Assembly: GCA_946965045.2 (NCBI GenBank) | Contig: OX337233.1 | Span: 1-64,000 of the forward strand | Length of the DNA: 64,000 nucleotides | From: Epithemia pelagica | Taxonomy: Eukaryota; Bacillariophyta; Bacillariophyceae; Surirellales; Surirellaceae | Reading direction: 5' to 3' | Part shown: piece by piece, positions 30,459 through 41,594 of the stretch | Layout of the letters: each line of letters opens with the position of its first letter | Position numbering within the stretch: the first letter of the stretch is position 1 | Made by a program: the position numbers and the translations under genes | Notes under the pieces: model-generated | Databases searched by the model: none | Seen by the model: the letters and a program-made list of their open reading frames with translations, nothing else | What the model was told of the DNA's origin: nothing

Positions 30459-31920
30459 CAATTGAATTACGAGGCCGAGGATCAGTCCCAACATTGGGAA
30501 ACAATGGCGGTTACCAACATAGATCGAGGAGCGCAAGAGAGTTTGCATGGACCCTCAAGTTCGAATCGCTCCAATCTACGGACAGCAAATCTCCACATAA
30601 GATGCGACAACTCTCGATGGTTCGTCATTCTTGCCAAATGGCACCCAATGGTGGCTGATCCGTGCCACTGAGATTGCCTTGGTGGTCTATGTGGCCTTTT
30701 ACTCGGCTCGATCGATCCGATGTTTGGAGCTATGTGGGCCTTGTCGAGGATTTCATGTACAAGGGTCATTGGTGCAATCGTCATTCGAATCGACACGGGT
30801 ACGTCATGCACCCGACACGGGAGAATCAACAGGTGAAGAATCGATTATGGGGAAGGGTCCCATCGCCCTTCCACATCGACCAGACAAAGATTCGCAACAC
30901 CAACCAGAATCCAACGAAGAAGAACAAGAACAAGTTCTATTAGACGACAGCCAAGACATGATCGGCGCCATTCGTGGTCGTGGTTTTGTTGTTGATACTG
31001 CTGAGTTCGGTACGAGGCTTAAATGCGGTAGTGATCGAAGTCCAACACTGCTGCTCGACAGTGTTATAATCGTGCAACAAGGTTTGGCGAACTGTCATTG
31101 AGGGGCAAGACATCGCGATGGGGAGCAGCTTGTTTCCAGGCATTAGCATTCGAACGAGCAATAGTGCGACAGGGAATAGCGGTGGGGGAGGTTTCCTGAT
31201 TCGTTGTCGTTGTCGTCGCCGCCGTCAATGCTCCGACTTCCAAGATGGAGTTGAACACAGTCGGTTCCACGGCAATGGCGCCGTCAGCAGTTTCGTCCAA
31301 TTGAGGTACTTCTTTATTTGTGGCTGCGTTCGTAGCTCGGAAGGTTATGGTGTGGCAACGACGAGACTCGATCCGTGTTGTCGTTCTGGTCCATTGCGAG
31401 CAAATTACCGACCTCATGATCAAGAATAGTTGCTGTATTGGAGGAAATATCGAACACGTCGGTGCTAAAAAGTCCAAAGGATTCGCAATTCTCCTGTCAC
31501 CCAAAACCGCCACGAGCATCGAAAGACGGGGTACTGCCCTCTTACGCAGGCATTAGCCATAGAAGGACAATCCCCACACAATTGACCGCATGGTGGGAAC
31601 GAAGATGACCGTCGAAACGAGTCGCTGCGCCGAGTGTTTCAGGCACGAAACCATAATCTTCCATAGCATGATTACTCGACCCCATCAACAGCAGAGAGGC
31701 ATGGTACCATGGACATCTACCCAAGGCCTGGCTCCACTCCTGTTTGCAGTGTCATGCCGGATGGTGTAACTTTCGTTCTCTACTAGGTAGTACAACGGTG
31801 TACATGATACCTCTAAAGGTCGCAATGCCATGAAGAAAACAATCAAACTGCAGTTTGAGAAAAAATGATAATGCTATAGTTCCGCTATTGTTAGGACATA
31901 CATGCAATACGTTGCAAATT
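30459..31920. repeat. Duplicated kelch-3' flank, copy 2
   Basis: Collinear with 57178-58617 at high identity and with 15835-16783 at lower identity. On the plus strand a 156-codon frame (30631-31101, no early ATG) contains PESNEEEQEQVLLDDSQDMIG, matched at 57347-57805. On the minus strand a ~150-codon frame (31064-31519) is matched at 57768-58238. Both are conserved only among recent copies, so neither can be called a gene with confidence. Confidence 0.75.
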
Positions 31921-33108
31921 TCAAGTTCCATCCTTGCCTTCATCACCACGGTGAGTATTGGACCTTGCTCGTTTACGAACTGATGTCGAGGTGGAAAAGC
32001 GCGAAATGTCAGCATCTCGGATACCCATTCCTTCCCGGAACTGGTACCATTCGTTCTGAGGCTGCTCATAGAGTCGTCGAAAACACCACGTATTCTTGTC
32101 CATTAATGGGAATGTCGCACAGGTACGATTGTCCAGTCCACCGATCACGGCAACTTGATTGGCAACGGTCACCATACTGCAGCACCATCGTTGTTCTTGC
32201 AGTCGACGAAGATTCCACACGCGGTTGCGAAGCGTATCCCAGACTTCCAAACTTAAATTGCCTCGTCCTCCCGCCACCACCAGACAAGATCCCACGGCTA
32301 CCATTGCACAAAAAGCTCGAGGGTTGGAAAGCACCAATTCAGAGTGAGTGGTCCAAGCGGACGAGAAGGAAATGACTGTCGTCAAAGAGTCGTCTTTTCT
32401 CTCTTCTGCAAAGTCCAAATACTCCACCGAATCAAGTACATTGTCATCGTTTCGGCCTCCAACGACAAAGATGCGGTGTCCAACGACTGCGCTGTCAAAG
32501 TATGATCGAGGAACAGTCATAGATGGTCCCTCAATGAGAGTGTGATTGCTGGTATCAACAATATCCACCGAAGACCAATAACGATTGCTGCGTCCACCCA
32601 TTACAACGATGTATCGGTTGTGCACGGCAACAGCACAACATCCCACTCGTCCCGTTGATAATCGACATGTCAATGTTGTCCAATGACTCTCATGTGTGGT
32701 GGTTTTTGTTAAAGATGATTGTAGTATATCGTTGGTATCAATGAGTTCGATACAATCCCAAATTGAATCTCGATGGCGTCCTCCCATCACGTACACGGCT
32801 CCGTTGCAAACAACAGCGGCATGTCCATCACGTGCCTTGTTCATGGGTGGCCCTTCTCGCCACTGCTTGCTGGGGTCTGCTAGATTCAATACAAGAATGG
32901 AATCTAGCTCGCCTTGACCTGTTCGATATCCACCCAACACGACGACGGTTTGTTCCTTGTGGTTATCGGTATGATCAACTACAACCGAAGCATGATAGTA
33001 ACGCCATCCACCCTCAAGAGGAGGCCAGTCCTCGAAATTCCATTCAGGTGGCGCGTCCGATAAGACAAGGCCCGACTGTCGTGCTTGTTCTTTCAGTGTC
33101 ATGCTCAT
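31921..33108 (-). CDS. K3: kelch-repeat beta-propeller protein
   Basis: 395 residues from the ATG at 33108 (MSMTLKEQARQSG). Six blades are marked by VVVLGGY, VYVMGGR, IVVMGGR, IFVVGGR, LVVAGGR and VAVIGGL. The C terminus carries the family sequence WYQFREGMGIRDADIS and a Ser/Arg-rich end. It is intact. It is the partner of K5 in the duplicated block, since the 3' flanks of both match closely. A palindrome TTACGAGACAAATCGTGA, one mismatch from the K2 and K4 form, lies 134 bp upstream. A role in protein-protein contact is assumed from the fold. Confidence 0.85.
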   Translation of the reverse strand: MSMTLKEQARQSGLVLSDAPPEWNFEDWPPLEGGWRYYHASVVVDHTDNHKEQTVVVLGGYRTGQGELDSILVLNLADPSKQWREGPPMNKARDGHAAVVCNGAVYVMGGRHRDSIWDCIELIDTNDILQSSLTKTTTHESHWTTLTCRLSTGRVGCCAVAVHNRYIVVMGGRSNRYWSSVDIVDTSNHTLIEGPSMTVPRSYFDSAVVGHRIFVVGGRNDDNVLDSVEYLDFAEERKDDSLTTVISFSSAWTTHSELVLSNPRAFCAMVAVGSCLVVAGGRGNLSLEVWDTLRNRVWNLRRLQEQRWCCSMVTVANQVAVIGGLDNRTCATFPLMDKNTWCFRRLYEQPQNEWYQFREGMGIRDADISRFSTSTSVRKRARSNTHRGDEGKDGT

Positions 33109-33241
33109 GGTTCTAAACAATGACTGCAGAATTTATGGGGATCGAGACACTGTCTTGTAAGGCACGTAAGTTTGCTCTGCTCCTTTCATTATGATGGGTG
33201 TGGACTGGAAGCACGACGACTGACTTGACGAAATGGATGGG

Positions 33242-33259
33242 TTACGAGACAAATCGTGA
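33242..33259. promoter_or_regulatory. Conserved palindrome upstream of K3
   Basis: TTACGAGACAAATCGTGA, 134 bp upstream of K3, with a single change in the left arm compared with K2. Confidence 0.45.
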
Positions 33260-33390
33260 CCATAGCAACGCGATGAAGAAGACCACGCATCCTTCTTGGG
33301 AGTATCGTGGGGGCGTTTTTGGATACCGAAATAAACCTGTGATTGCTGATGGGTTCGGACTTATCCCCAGCGGTGAAGATCCAGAGTTCA

Positions 33391-33436
33391 GGGCTGGTCT
33401 TATCTTGTGTGAACATTCACAAAGTTCACACAAAAA
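33391..33436 (+). repeat. Harbinger-like left terminal inverted repeat
   Basis: GGGCTGGTCTTATCTTGTGT followed by an internal GTGAA/TTCAC palindromic array. It pairs with the right repeat. Confidence 0.8.
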
Positions 33437-33521
33437 CAGCTTCGGCATGTCACAGTTTTTAGGCGTGAAAATCGAGGGTCCAATCCTGAAGTTCACGTGT
33501 GAACTTTTTTCACATCCCCCG

Positions 33522-34236
33522 AGTTAAAGGAGGGTAGAAAGCTAACTCTAGACGATAGGGTTAGATACAGTAGTTTCTCTAGGTCAACCTATGTGCACAA
33601 TAGACGATGGGGCCCTCACCTTCTATCAGCGTAATAGGTCGACTTCTCCGTTACAAAGCAAGTTTGGTTATCAAACTGGATGTTTATAAAGAAGTGAGAT
33701 TAAACTAAAGATTGTGTTTTTCATCTTGAGATGGTTTGGCTCCTCTCGGATCGTTCGGCCATCATCCCCCAAAATCTAGTCGTACATGAGGAACGTATTC
33801 CTTGCTTCAGTGGACAAGTACTATGGAGCTACGATTAGGGACTAATAGAACTTGTTTTACTCCATAGAGGAATGTGTTCCATCTTGGGTTGGATCTCCTG
33901 TTGATGAAGATCAAGTTCTATTCTCGAAGATCACGTTCTTTTCTCGATCCTCGATTTATGTAGCCCTTACTTCCGAGTGTAGCTCGTCCAGCGTACATCT
34001 CTTCCGAATAGTAGAGGGCATAGTTATGCTTATCCACAAATTCCTGTTGCGGGTCCGTCTGTCCGTTCAACGGCCTACTTCTATTTAAGTACACGTAATG
34101 AATCTTAGATACACGTCAAGGTTTGTGTCGCATACAGCGGTTTGTAACAGATGTCTCAAACCTGGACGATAAACTAGGTGTGCTAGCTGGACTAGTTGAT
34201 CGGATACAGACGTCGTAGAATAGCTATGTCTTAACT
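33522..34236 (-). repeat. Copia2 3' LTR
   Basis: 715 bp. Next to it on the gene side is GAGAGGGAG, the polypurine tract on the minus strand. A partial 20-bp duplication around GATCAAGTTC and GATCACGTTC lies near 33908. Confidence 0.95.
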
Positions 34237-34309
34237 CTCCCTCTCATGGAGTGATTTCTCAAATTGCGATATGCCCCGAGATGTCGGAGGGCAGAAAGAG
34301 AGAGAGGAG

Positions 34310-37300
34310 TTACCATCCTTGATTAAGTTTTCGGCAGCGTTCGAAGAGGTCACGTGCTTGATACTTTGTAAAGTAATCAGCTCGTTGTTCTTCTGTGCTC
34401 ACCATGCTGACCTTAGTTCCTCCTGGGTGATCGCCAACATGTTCCCAAAAGAAATGAAGGTAGGTGTTGAAATGTTTTGTTCTAGGCGTCAACCTTTGCT
34501 TTGTTGCAAGATAGAAGGCACCAGAATTATCTTCGAATACCTCTGAGTAGATTGTAGGCTTTTCGAATGGAAGGTCCAGATTAGTCAATAGTTCCTCTAC
34601 TACACGTCGGGTAGCTATGACACTACGCATGGCTTGTGAGAGGGCATGGTACTCGGCTTGGAGAGTACTTAGGGCTACTGACGACTGAAGTTGGGAACGC
34701 CAAATTAAAGGGCACCCAGAAAGACTCAGAATATATCCTGTACGGGACTTGGCGCTTACAGGATTATCTTGTGGTTCTCGTCCGTGTAGACCGGCGAAAT
34801 CGGCATCTACATAACAATCCAACTTAAAGTCTTTGGTGGGGGTGAAAATCGTTCCCTTGTCTTTAGTACGCACTAGGTAGCGGACTATAGTTTTGATTGC
34901 TGCTGCGTGAGACTTCTTCGGAGCTGTACTAAATCTTGCTACTTGACTAACTGCAAATGCTATATCGGGTCGCGTGTTAGTGGCCAGGTACAATAGCATG
35001 CCGACAATGGACCTGTATTGCCATTTTTCTTGCATAGGTTCACCATCTGGATCACTTCCGAGTGCCAGTTGTGTTGCTGGTGTCCATTTGGGCTTACAGT
35101 CTTGTAGTCCTGTAGCTTTGATTATTTTGTTGATCAGGCCCTTTTGGGTCATTGTAATTGACTTGGTCTTTTCGTTATGTACAAAGTTGATCCCTAGGTA
35201 ATCAGTGAAGTTTCTTTCTTTTTGCAAAGATAGTCCTTTCTCTTTTAGCCGTTCAATAAGGTCGTCTACAAGTTTCATTGTAGGGGCACATACACCACAG
35301 TCATCTACCCAGAGAAAGATAATTATGTCTTTCTTGTACAGTAGACATTTATCATGCTTACTCATTTGGAAACCATCTTGCAATAGGGCCTTTACTAGGT
35401 GGTCGTACCAAAGTCTTGGTGCGGATGAGAGTCCGTATAGACTCTTAAGAAGCCTGAGGCACATAGTTCCAGGTGATGATGATCTGAAGCCTCTTGGAAG
35501 GTGAATCCAGACAGGTTCATGAAGTGTTGCTTGCACGAATGCATTGTTGAAATCGATGCAGGCAAGCTCCCATCCTAGAACTAGACTAAGGACAAGCACT
35601 ATTCGAATTGTGCTCCAATTGACAACAGGAGAGTAATTTTCTTCTTCGGTTTCCTGTAGGTCTCCTCGTACACAGTACCTAGCTTTGTATTTTTGTATCT
35701 CTCCATCTGGAGAGCGTTTTCTTTTAAAGACCCATGTTCCTGGTAGGATTCTTGTAGTTGCCTCGGATTTCGGCACTTCCGTCCATGTTCCTTTTCCTTC
35801 TAGTTCCCTAATCTCATTTTCGGCCGCTTCTTTCCACCTATCTATGTCGTTATCTCGCATTGCTTCGTCATAGCTCAATGTGTCCGGGTCGGAAATCGAC
35901 GCTTTCATCATTGAAAGCAGATCGTTAGGCTGATAGGACGGAGCTAGAGAGGCTAGGTTAGCATCCTGTACATAGCGTTGCGGTGGACGGATAGTTCGTC
36001 CGGAGCGTCGGCTAGTTCTGAAAGAACTAGGTGGAGTCGGTTCCGGAGGAGGTTGTTCCCTCTTAGGAGTGGCAGATTTTAAGGGGGTCATAACAGGGGG
36101 TGAAGGAGGATCCTGCTCTGCGATTGGCGTTAAGACGGTGTTCTCCCTCTGAGGAAGGGGCGCTGCAACAGGGGTGTGTGGAACTCCCTCTGAGGGCAGT
36201 GTCGGTTCCGCTACGGGAGCAGAGTGAGAAGAAACAGGAGGCAAAGTGGGAGGAGTGGGTATGGGTAAAGGATCGTCGGGCATATGCCGATCCATGGATT
36301 GATGGATATGATCCAATCGATTTTCATATTTGGATCGATGGACCTCATCAGTTGCAGTAGGCGATTCCATATTTTCTTCTGTTTCGTCTTCAGTATATTG
36401 ATATCGAGATTCTCCGAATAATTGGTCCCATTCAGTACTAGTGAAATCTGGAACATCCTCAACGGAAGTGGCTATTGTAGAAAACCAATCATCGAATACC
36501 ACATGGAATTGCGGTGTGATAGATCCTGTAGAAGGGTTTAAAACTAAAGGTACAGTTGTTGCGTGTCGATTACTCAAGCCCATTAGTATACACCGTGTGG
36601 AACGTGGCTTCCACCTAGGTAGCTTCTTTCCATCTGACATAGATTTGTCCAGTACGTAGACAGGGCAGCCCCACACGTGTAAGTCGTGGAACTTTCGCTG
36701 CTCCCATCTAGTGCGAGTGAATAAATCATGTGGGCTTATTCCGGTGGCGGTGTTGGGGACATGGTTACAGAAGAAGGTAGCATGGGACACAGCCATGGGC
36801 CATAGTGAGGGATCAGCCATTTCTGGCCAATGTATAGCGGCGTGTAGCATCATGGTGCGCGCTATAGACATAATTGTTTGTATGGCCCGCTCGGCTATAC
36901 CGGCGTGATGATGAGCCCCTACTCCAGCAAAGCGGTATGTTTGAGCAAAAGTTTGTAGGGACTCTGTATATTTGGCAGAGGTGAATGCCGATCCATTATC
37001 GGTGAGATACTGAGAGGGCATAACTCCAACGTCTCTACAAAATAACTCGAAGGAATTTTTAACGTGTAGAGTTTCATGAGTATTTAAGTGGCTCTGAAAG
37101 CCAATCCAGGTGTAACCCGAAGTGTGGTCTACGAATATTGCTCCACCCATATACATATCCTTAGACGTGGATGAACCCTGAGTATTGAATCTTCTTCCCT
37201 TAGTAGAGCATACGAAATGATCGACACTGACACATTGTACAGGATATAAATTTTCTGCTTTTGTTATCCCCTTGCGATCCTTCACAATGGAACTTGTGGT

Positions 37301-40300
37301 TCCAGGTGACGGTCTTCGCTTTTGTTTGCCATATTGGCAGGCTGCACAAAGAGGTAAGTTCGTGAGAGTGGATGCTTTGATGTGGAGTCGATGCTTGTGT
37401 TCACTGGTTGCAAGCACTCCGGTTCTCATAACAAATTGAACTTTTGGAAACGACAGGTGGCCGAAGCGATTGTGCCAACGTACCAATTCTTGTTGCGCTT
37501 CGCTTAAATTCATGTTGTGCTGTGACGTTTCTGAAATGATGGAGCTGAGAGCGTGTGCGCTTTTCTTTACTTCTTTGTGGTCGTACCCATACGACATGGG
37601 CAGGTTGTTGGACGGATTGATGAGAATTGTGATTTGCGTTCGTTTCTTGTCACCGGGTATTCCTGTAAGCACCATTGTCTTTCCATCTTGGATGATTTTC
37701 TCACCGTCGTATGTTTGGAGCAGACTTTGTGTTGACAGGAGTCTTGCGTTGGTCTTTGGCACAAGAAAGGCAGGGAGTTTGAGCTGTCTGAGCTTCCCTT
37801 CGGTGTCGAGCACAGACCATAAGACAAAACCTCGGCCTGTTGCCTTCATCCTGTTGGCGATTCCTTTTACATTGAAGTTTGGCAAGGGCTGGATTGTTTC
37901 GATGAAGTCTTGAGTCTGGTTTGTGATCGAGATGCTGGCTCCGCTGTCCCAAATAATTGGATAGGATGCATTGTGTGGCATGGCGCTTCGTAAAGCGAGA
38001 GGATCCTGAAGGCAAGCTTGGAGTCCAGCTTGTGTAATTTGTTCCCATTGGTGGTGTGGTGTGCTCCCCAAGGTCCTGAAGACATCGCAGAGTGTGGGTC
38101 CCTCAAGGCACGCTGCAAGAGCGAACATTTCTCGTTCCTTTGCAGATCGTGTGTTCCTGAAGATGTCGACAGGATTTGTCGACGGGTGGTTATTAGAGTT
38201 CCTATTCCGATGATGGTTCATCGGGTTCGATGGATGGTTGGCGCGATGGGGGTTCTGATAGCGGTCCATGGGTGTGGTACAGTATGCTTCTTGTGGGTTG
38301 CGTCGTTTCTTGAAATGGATTCGTTGTTGACGAAGTCGTTGTTGCAAGGATGGACGGTTAACCCGTGTCAGTCGAGTCCGCATTCGTGCTCGCTTGGTGA
38401 CTGGAGCAGGGTGAATTGGTCGGAAAACGGATTTGCGTTTGCGTTTGGGACCGGCTCGTCGAGGGGACAAAGGTTGGTGTTCTCCCTCTTTCGAGCGATT
38501 GGCCCTGCCAGAAAGCAACAATTTACCAACAGACACAACAATCAAACGGAGGCAGTCGAAAAGGACACGGCCATTAAGGATGGATCCAACAATCTTGCAC
38601 CAGAAGGTGTGGAAGAGAAGCGTGTTCCCGAACAAAGGTGGTGGAGCTTGGCGACGTGGGTGGAGATTGACTCGGAAATGGTTCACAGCGGATGGGCGCT
38701 GTGGCTGGGGTGAGAATAAAGAACGGATAGGGGCAGTGTGTGCCACGCTAGGCGATTCCCAGGGTGCAACCATGAAGGCAGCCAACCAACAGCACAACCA
38801 GGTGAAGAAAGCAGGTGGGCACGATGGGTGAATAAGAACACTCCAAACAAGGGCAGATCCGCCGTAGGTCAAGTCTCGGATTCCCAAGTACAGATGGGTC
38901 ATTCCCGACCAAATAGACTTAAAACCTGAAATAGTTGCATTGTTTGCATGTTCCAGAGGGTGAGGAACAGGTAGGATCCAAAGGATACTGGATAGGACCA
39001 CAAGAAGGGTCGTGAAGCTAGCCGCAAACATGTGCCAAGGGAAAGGAGGAATTGTGGTTGTCTCGCCCTGCGTTTGTGCCGACCCGACAGGCGCAGTGTG
39101 GTTGCTTACACGTGTAGGGCCACGTGTATCTCCGGGCGTGGTGTCCGAGAAAGTACTATAAGGTGCATAGTTCATTTCGAACTGATCGAAATCCGGAAAG
39201 TCTTTGCTAGGACTGTCACGAGGCGTCTGTGATTGTGATGGATAGACTGTACTGCTAGATCCATCAGAACGAACACGATCAGGGCAGACCGGCGTCGGGA
39301 TGTCAGGAGCAAGGTCGCCGGCCGCTAAGTCCCAAGCAAATTCGTGAATGAGAGTCAAAGGTAGACTCCGATTGGAATAGGGTGATCCTTCAACCTGTTC
39401 ACGTGCATGTGTGTAAATCCATAGTTCTTTAACAAGCTCGCCTTGGTTGTGTAGCTTGATTTCCAGCTCTCCACGTGTAGCTGGATCAGACTCACGGTTG
39501 AATGCAAGGCGTGTTGTCACTAATTCCTCAGTCGCGTTGGTTAAGAGGACGTCCATCTTGTCTGGATCTTGGTCAAACCCGTGCTTCCCCAGTACATTAT
39601 GGATCACAGTAATACTGTGGGGGACACACGTGAGGTATTGGATGATACTGTCACAGAGTGAGACAAAAGGGGACTCGTTGTTCTCGTCGATCTCATCTTC
39701 ACTTTCCAAATTTTTGTTTGCATCAGTCATCTCTTCGTCGTCGGAGCTCGAGTCCGAGTTAGCAATCTCAATGAGTGCCATCTTGGCATAGTATTGCGCA
39801 AAAGGATTGATGTGAGGGTAAGTGATATCTGTTTCGTTTGTTGTGTGAGAAGCGTCAGTGGGAACGTATTGTTCTCCAAGATTGCTTGTGTCGACGAACG
39901 ACGTCGAGGAGAAATATCGTTCTCCATCAGCTGTGTCAGCCATGTCTTCTGCTTGCTGTTCCAAAGTCTCACATGCCTTGCTTCTTGAACTGAGATTTAC
40001 AGAGGGTGGATCTGAGATATTGACTGGTGACGGCGTGGCGTTGCTTTGATTGAGAAGGGCAACAAATTGTGCATGGTATCCTCGTTCAATTGGTCGATGT
40101 TCCATAATGCGAGCCCGAAGAAGGCAAGGTGGCGGATCGGATTGAATCTCGAGTCCAGGCCAGACAGGAGCTGGATTTGGGTGGTGTGGGATCCTCGTAC
40201 CATCCAAATACCATCCAAGGTACCATTCTTCGTTCTTTACTCTTTGGTAAGCCTGCGCGATGGTAAGTTTCGGCTCTTGGTGTTGCAGAGCGTAAACGGT

Positions 40301-41557
40301 GTACTGCGCTCTCTCATAACGCATTCCATCTCGTCTTGCTTTTGCTGCTTCTTCCTCTATGGAGATCCGTGGATCTGTTGCAGGAGGACGTAGTCCTGGT
40401 TGAAAGCTTCTTGCCCATTCTTCCAAAGTTCTCACAGAAGGACGAGGTTGGAGATTGAGTCGAGGAGGTGAAGTGTGGTCCATCTGGATAGGTGAGATTT
40501 CTGGTTGCATTGCTGCAGGTTTCCTATCCTCTTGTTCCTCATCACTTGCAATCTCTCCTCTCTGCAAGTTCTTGAGAGGGGTCATTGAGATATTGTCATC
40601 GCTCAAAACCGAGCTGTCCTGTGTCGTATCGAGGATCGAGCTCATTGTTGTGTTGTGGGAACGCATATGTGTGTCGTCACTGCCAAGGTTGAGTTGAGAG
40701 CTGTCAAAGCTCGCTTCGTGTGCAGCTGTGTTTGCTTCAACAGTTTGGACGGCCATGCTTAGATCCGTGTCCATGTTTTGGTTCTTGCTTGATGTGTCAT
40801 ACCAGGAGTTGATATCCTCCCATTCGTCGAAATACAATGTATTTGCTTCGGCTTCTGTCTCACTACCACATCTCTTTTCACAGCAATGACGACGTACAAG
40901 AGGTGGTAGAGAAGGGAAGGACTCATCGGATGCAACAATTGACTCTCCAGACCCAACAATCAACCCCAGAGGAGTTCCTCCCTCTGTTTTCCGTTCTTCG
41001 GTGATGTGGTCCACACAACAATTTGTTTCTTCTTGGTTCTGTGGAGGATCCTTATTTGAATGGGAGGACCATTCCAGGGAGGATGTGTCTGCCGAGTGGT
41101 GATCAAAGTTGGGATTGTTGACTGGGTGCTGAATCATGTTGGAAGAATTGGAGGTTCCGTGTACTTCCATGAAGTCGCATTGCATGACAAAGGCGCACAA
41201 GTCGAAGTCCTGTGTATTGGTATATCCTTTGTGGTCTTCTTCAAGAGACATGCAATCTGGAAGATCTTTCCAGTCGTTGGTATTACAGTCTTGGTCATTA
41301 CAAAGCACACAACAATCAAACTCCGTTTTCCAAGCGGACACATCAAACTCGAGCTTGTGGGCTCGGGATTCCTTGGTGCCGTGCTTGTTTTTCTTGTATC
41401 CAACAATATGCTTGGCGGTCCCATGGGTGTCATTCCATCGTTTACAGATGGCACACCAATAATACATAACCCCGTCTACAATCATGGATTCAGGTTCATG
41501 AGAGGCCGGAGGCACAAGCCGCCACGGATGCACCTTTGAACGGTCAACTCGAGTCAT
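34310..41557 (-). CDS. pol: Copia2 Gag C terminus plus Pol polyprotein
   Basis: 2415 codons from the ATG at 41557 to TAA at 34310. That ATG is internal: the frame continues across the Copia3 insertion into the gag part at 49895-51305. Near residue 31 is YYWCAICKRW with later histidines, a Gag zinc-knuckle-like motif. A region of about 1100 residues follows with acidic stretches and hydrophobic helices near 840-862 (TLLVVLSSILWILPV) and 916-930 (WLCCWLAAFMV), then an Arg-rich stretch. Next come protease DSGA (~1202), pre-integrase HNRFGH and CAACQYGK, integrase (VSVDHF, LTDNGS ~1522, AERAIQ), reverse transcriptase with WVDD (~2079) and RNase H (YVDADFAG, QAEY, EDNS). All domains are open. Confidence 0.9.
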   Translation of the reverse strand: MTRVDRSKVHPWRLVPPASHEPESMIVDGVMYYWCAICKRWNDTHGTAKHIVGYKKNKHGTKESRAHKLEFDVSAWKTEFDCCVLCNDQDCNTNDWKDLPDCMSLEEDHKGYTNTQDFDLCAFVMQCDFMEVHGTSNSSNMIQHPVNNPNFDHHSADTSSLEWSSHSNKDPPQNQEETNCCVDHITEERKTEGGTPLGLIVGSGESIVASDESFPSLPPLVRRHCCEKRCGSETEAEANTLYFDEWEDINSWYDTSSKNQNMDTDLSMAVQTVEANTAAHEASFDSSQLNLGSDDTHMRSHNTTMSSILDTTQDSSVLSDDNISMTPLKNLQRGEIASDEEQEDRKPAAMQPEISPIQMDHTSPPRLNLQPRPSVRTLEEWARSFQPGLRPPATDPRISIEEEAAKARRDGMRYERAQYTVYALQHQEPKLTIAQAYQRVKNEEWYLGWYLDGTRIPHHPNPAPVWPGLEIQSDPPPCLLRARIMEHRPIERGYHAQFVALLNQSNATPSPVNISDPPSVNLSSRSKACETLEQQAEDMADTADGERYFSSTSFVDTSNLGEQYVPTDASHTTNETDITYPHINPFAQYYAKMALIEIANSDSSSDDEEMTDANKNLESEDEIDENNESPFVSLCDSIIQYLTCVPHSITVIHNVLGKHGFDQDPDKMDVLLTNATEELVTTRLAFNRESDPATRGELEIKLHNQGELVKELWIYTHAREQVEGSPYSNRSLPLTLIHEFAWDLAAGDLAPDIPTPVCPDRVRSDGSSSTVYPSQSQTPRDSPSKDFPDFDQFEMNYAPYSTFSDTTPGDTRGPTRVSNHTAPVGSAQTQGETTTIPPFPWHMFAASFTTLLVVLSSILWILPVPHPLEHANNATISGFKSIWSGMTHLYLGIRDLTYGGSALVWSVLIHPSCPPAFFTWLCCWLAAFMVAPWESPSVAHTAPIRSLFSPQPQRPSAVNHFRVNLHPRRQAPPPLFGNTLLFHTFWCKIVGSILNGRVLFDCLRLIVVSVGKLLLSGRANRSKEGEHQPLSPRRAGPKRKRKSVFRPIHPAPVTKRARMRTRLTRVNRPSLQQRLRQQRIHFKKRRNPQEAYCTTPMDRYQNPHRANHPSNPMNHHRNRNSNNHPSTNPVDIFRNTRSAKEREMFALAACLEGPTLCDVFRTLGSTPHHQWEQITQAGLQACLQDPLALRSAMPHNASYPIIWDSGASISITNQTQDFIETIQPLPNFNVKGIANRMKATGRGFVLWSVLDTEGKLRQLKLPAFLVPKTNARLLSTQSLLQTYDGEKIIQDGKTMVLTGIPGDKKRTQITILINPSNNLPMSYGYDHKEVKKSAHALSSIISETSQHNMNLSEAQQELVRWHNRFGHLSFPKVQFVMRTGVLATSEHKHRLHIKASTLTNLPLCAACQYGKQKRRPSPGTTSSIVKDRKGITKAENLYPVQCVSVDHFVCSTKGRRFNTQGSSTSKDMYMGGAIFVDHTSGYTWIGFQSHLNTHETLHVKNSFELFCRDVGVMPSQYLTDNGSAFTSAKYTESLQTFAQTYRFAGVGAHHHAGIAERAIQTIMSIARTMMLHAAIHWPEMADPSLWPMAVSHATFFCNHVPNTATGISPHDLFTRTRWEQRKFHDLHVWGCPVYVLDKSMSDGKKLPRWKPRSTRCILMGLSNRHATTVPLVLNPSTGSITPQFHVVFDDWFSTIATSVEDVPDFTSTEWDQLFGESRYQYTEDETEENMESPTATDEVHRSKYENRLDHIHQSMDRHMPDDPLPIPTPPTLPPVSSHSAPVAEPTLPSEGVPHTPVAAPLPQRENTVLTPIAEQDPPSPPVMTPLKSATPKREQPPPEPTPPSSFRTSRRSGRTIRPPQRYVQDANLASLAPSYQPNDLLSMMKASISDPDTLSYDEAMRDNDIDRWKEAAENEIRELEGKGTWTEVPKSEATTRILPGTWVFKRKRSPDGEIQKYKARYCVRGDLQETEEENYSPVVNWSTIRIVLVLSLVLGWELACIDFNNAFVQATLHEPVWIHLPRGFRSSSPGTMCLRLLKSLYGLSSAPRLWYDHLVKALLQDGFQMSKHDKCLLYKKDIIIFLWVDDCGVCAPTMKLVDDLIERLKEKGLSLQKERNFTDYLGINFVHNEKTKSITMTQKGLINKIIKATGLQDCKPKWTPATQLALGSDPDGEPMQEKWQYRSIVGMLLYLATNTRPDIAFAVSQVARFSTAPKKSHAAAIKTIVRYLVRTKDKGTIFTPTKDFKLDCYVDADFAGLHGREPQDNPVSAKSRTGYILSLSGCPLIWRSQLQSSVALSTLQAEYHALSQAMRSVIATRRVVEELLTNLDLPFEKPTIYSEVFEDNSGAFYLATKQRLTPRTKHFNTYLHFFWEHVGDHPGGTKVSMVSTEEQRADYFTKYQARDLFERCRKLNQGW

Positions 41558-41594
41558 ATTCTTTTTGTGTTGGGGTTTCTTCTTTCCCCCCTTG

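Noticed and set aside
31064-31519. ~150-codon minus-strand ORF conserved at 57768-58238
   Set aside because: Conserved only between two recent duplicates. The opposite strand is equally open, so coding cannot be inferred.
33852-34088. 78-codon ORF in the Copia2 LTR, also at 51779-52015
   Set aside because: An open frame in both LTR copies on the strand opposite to the element. No independent support.
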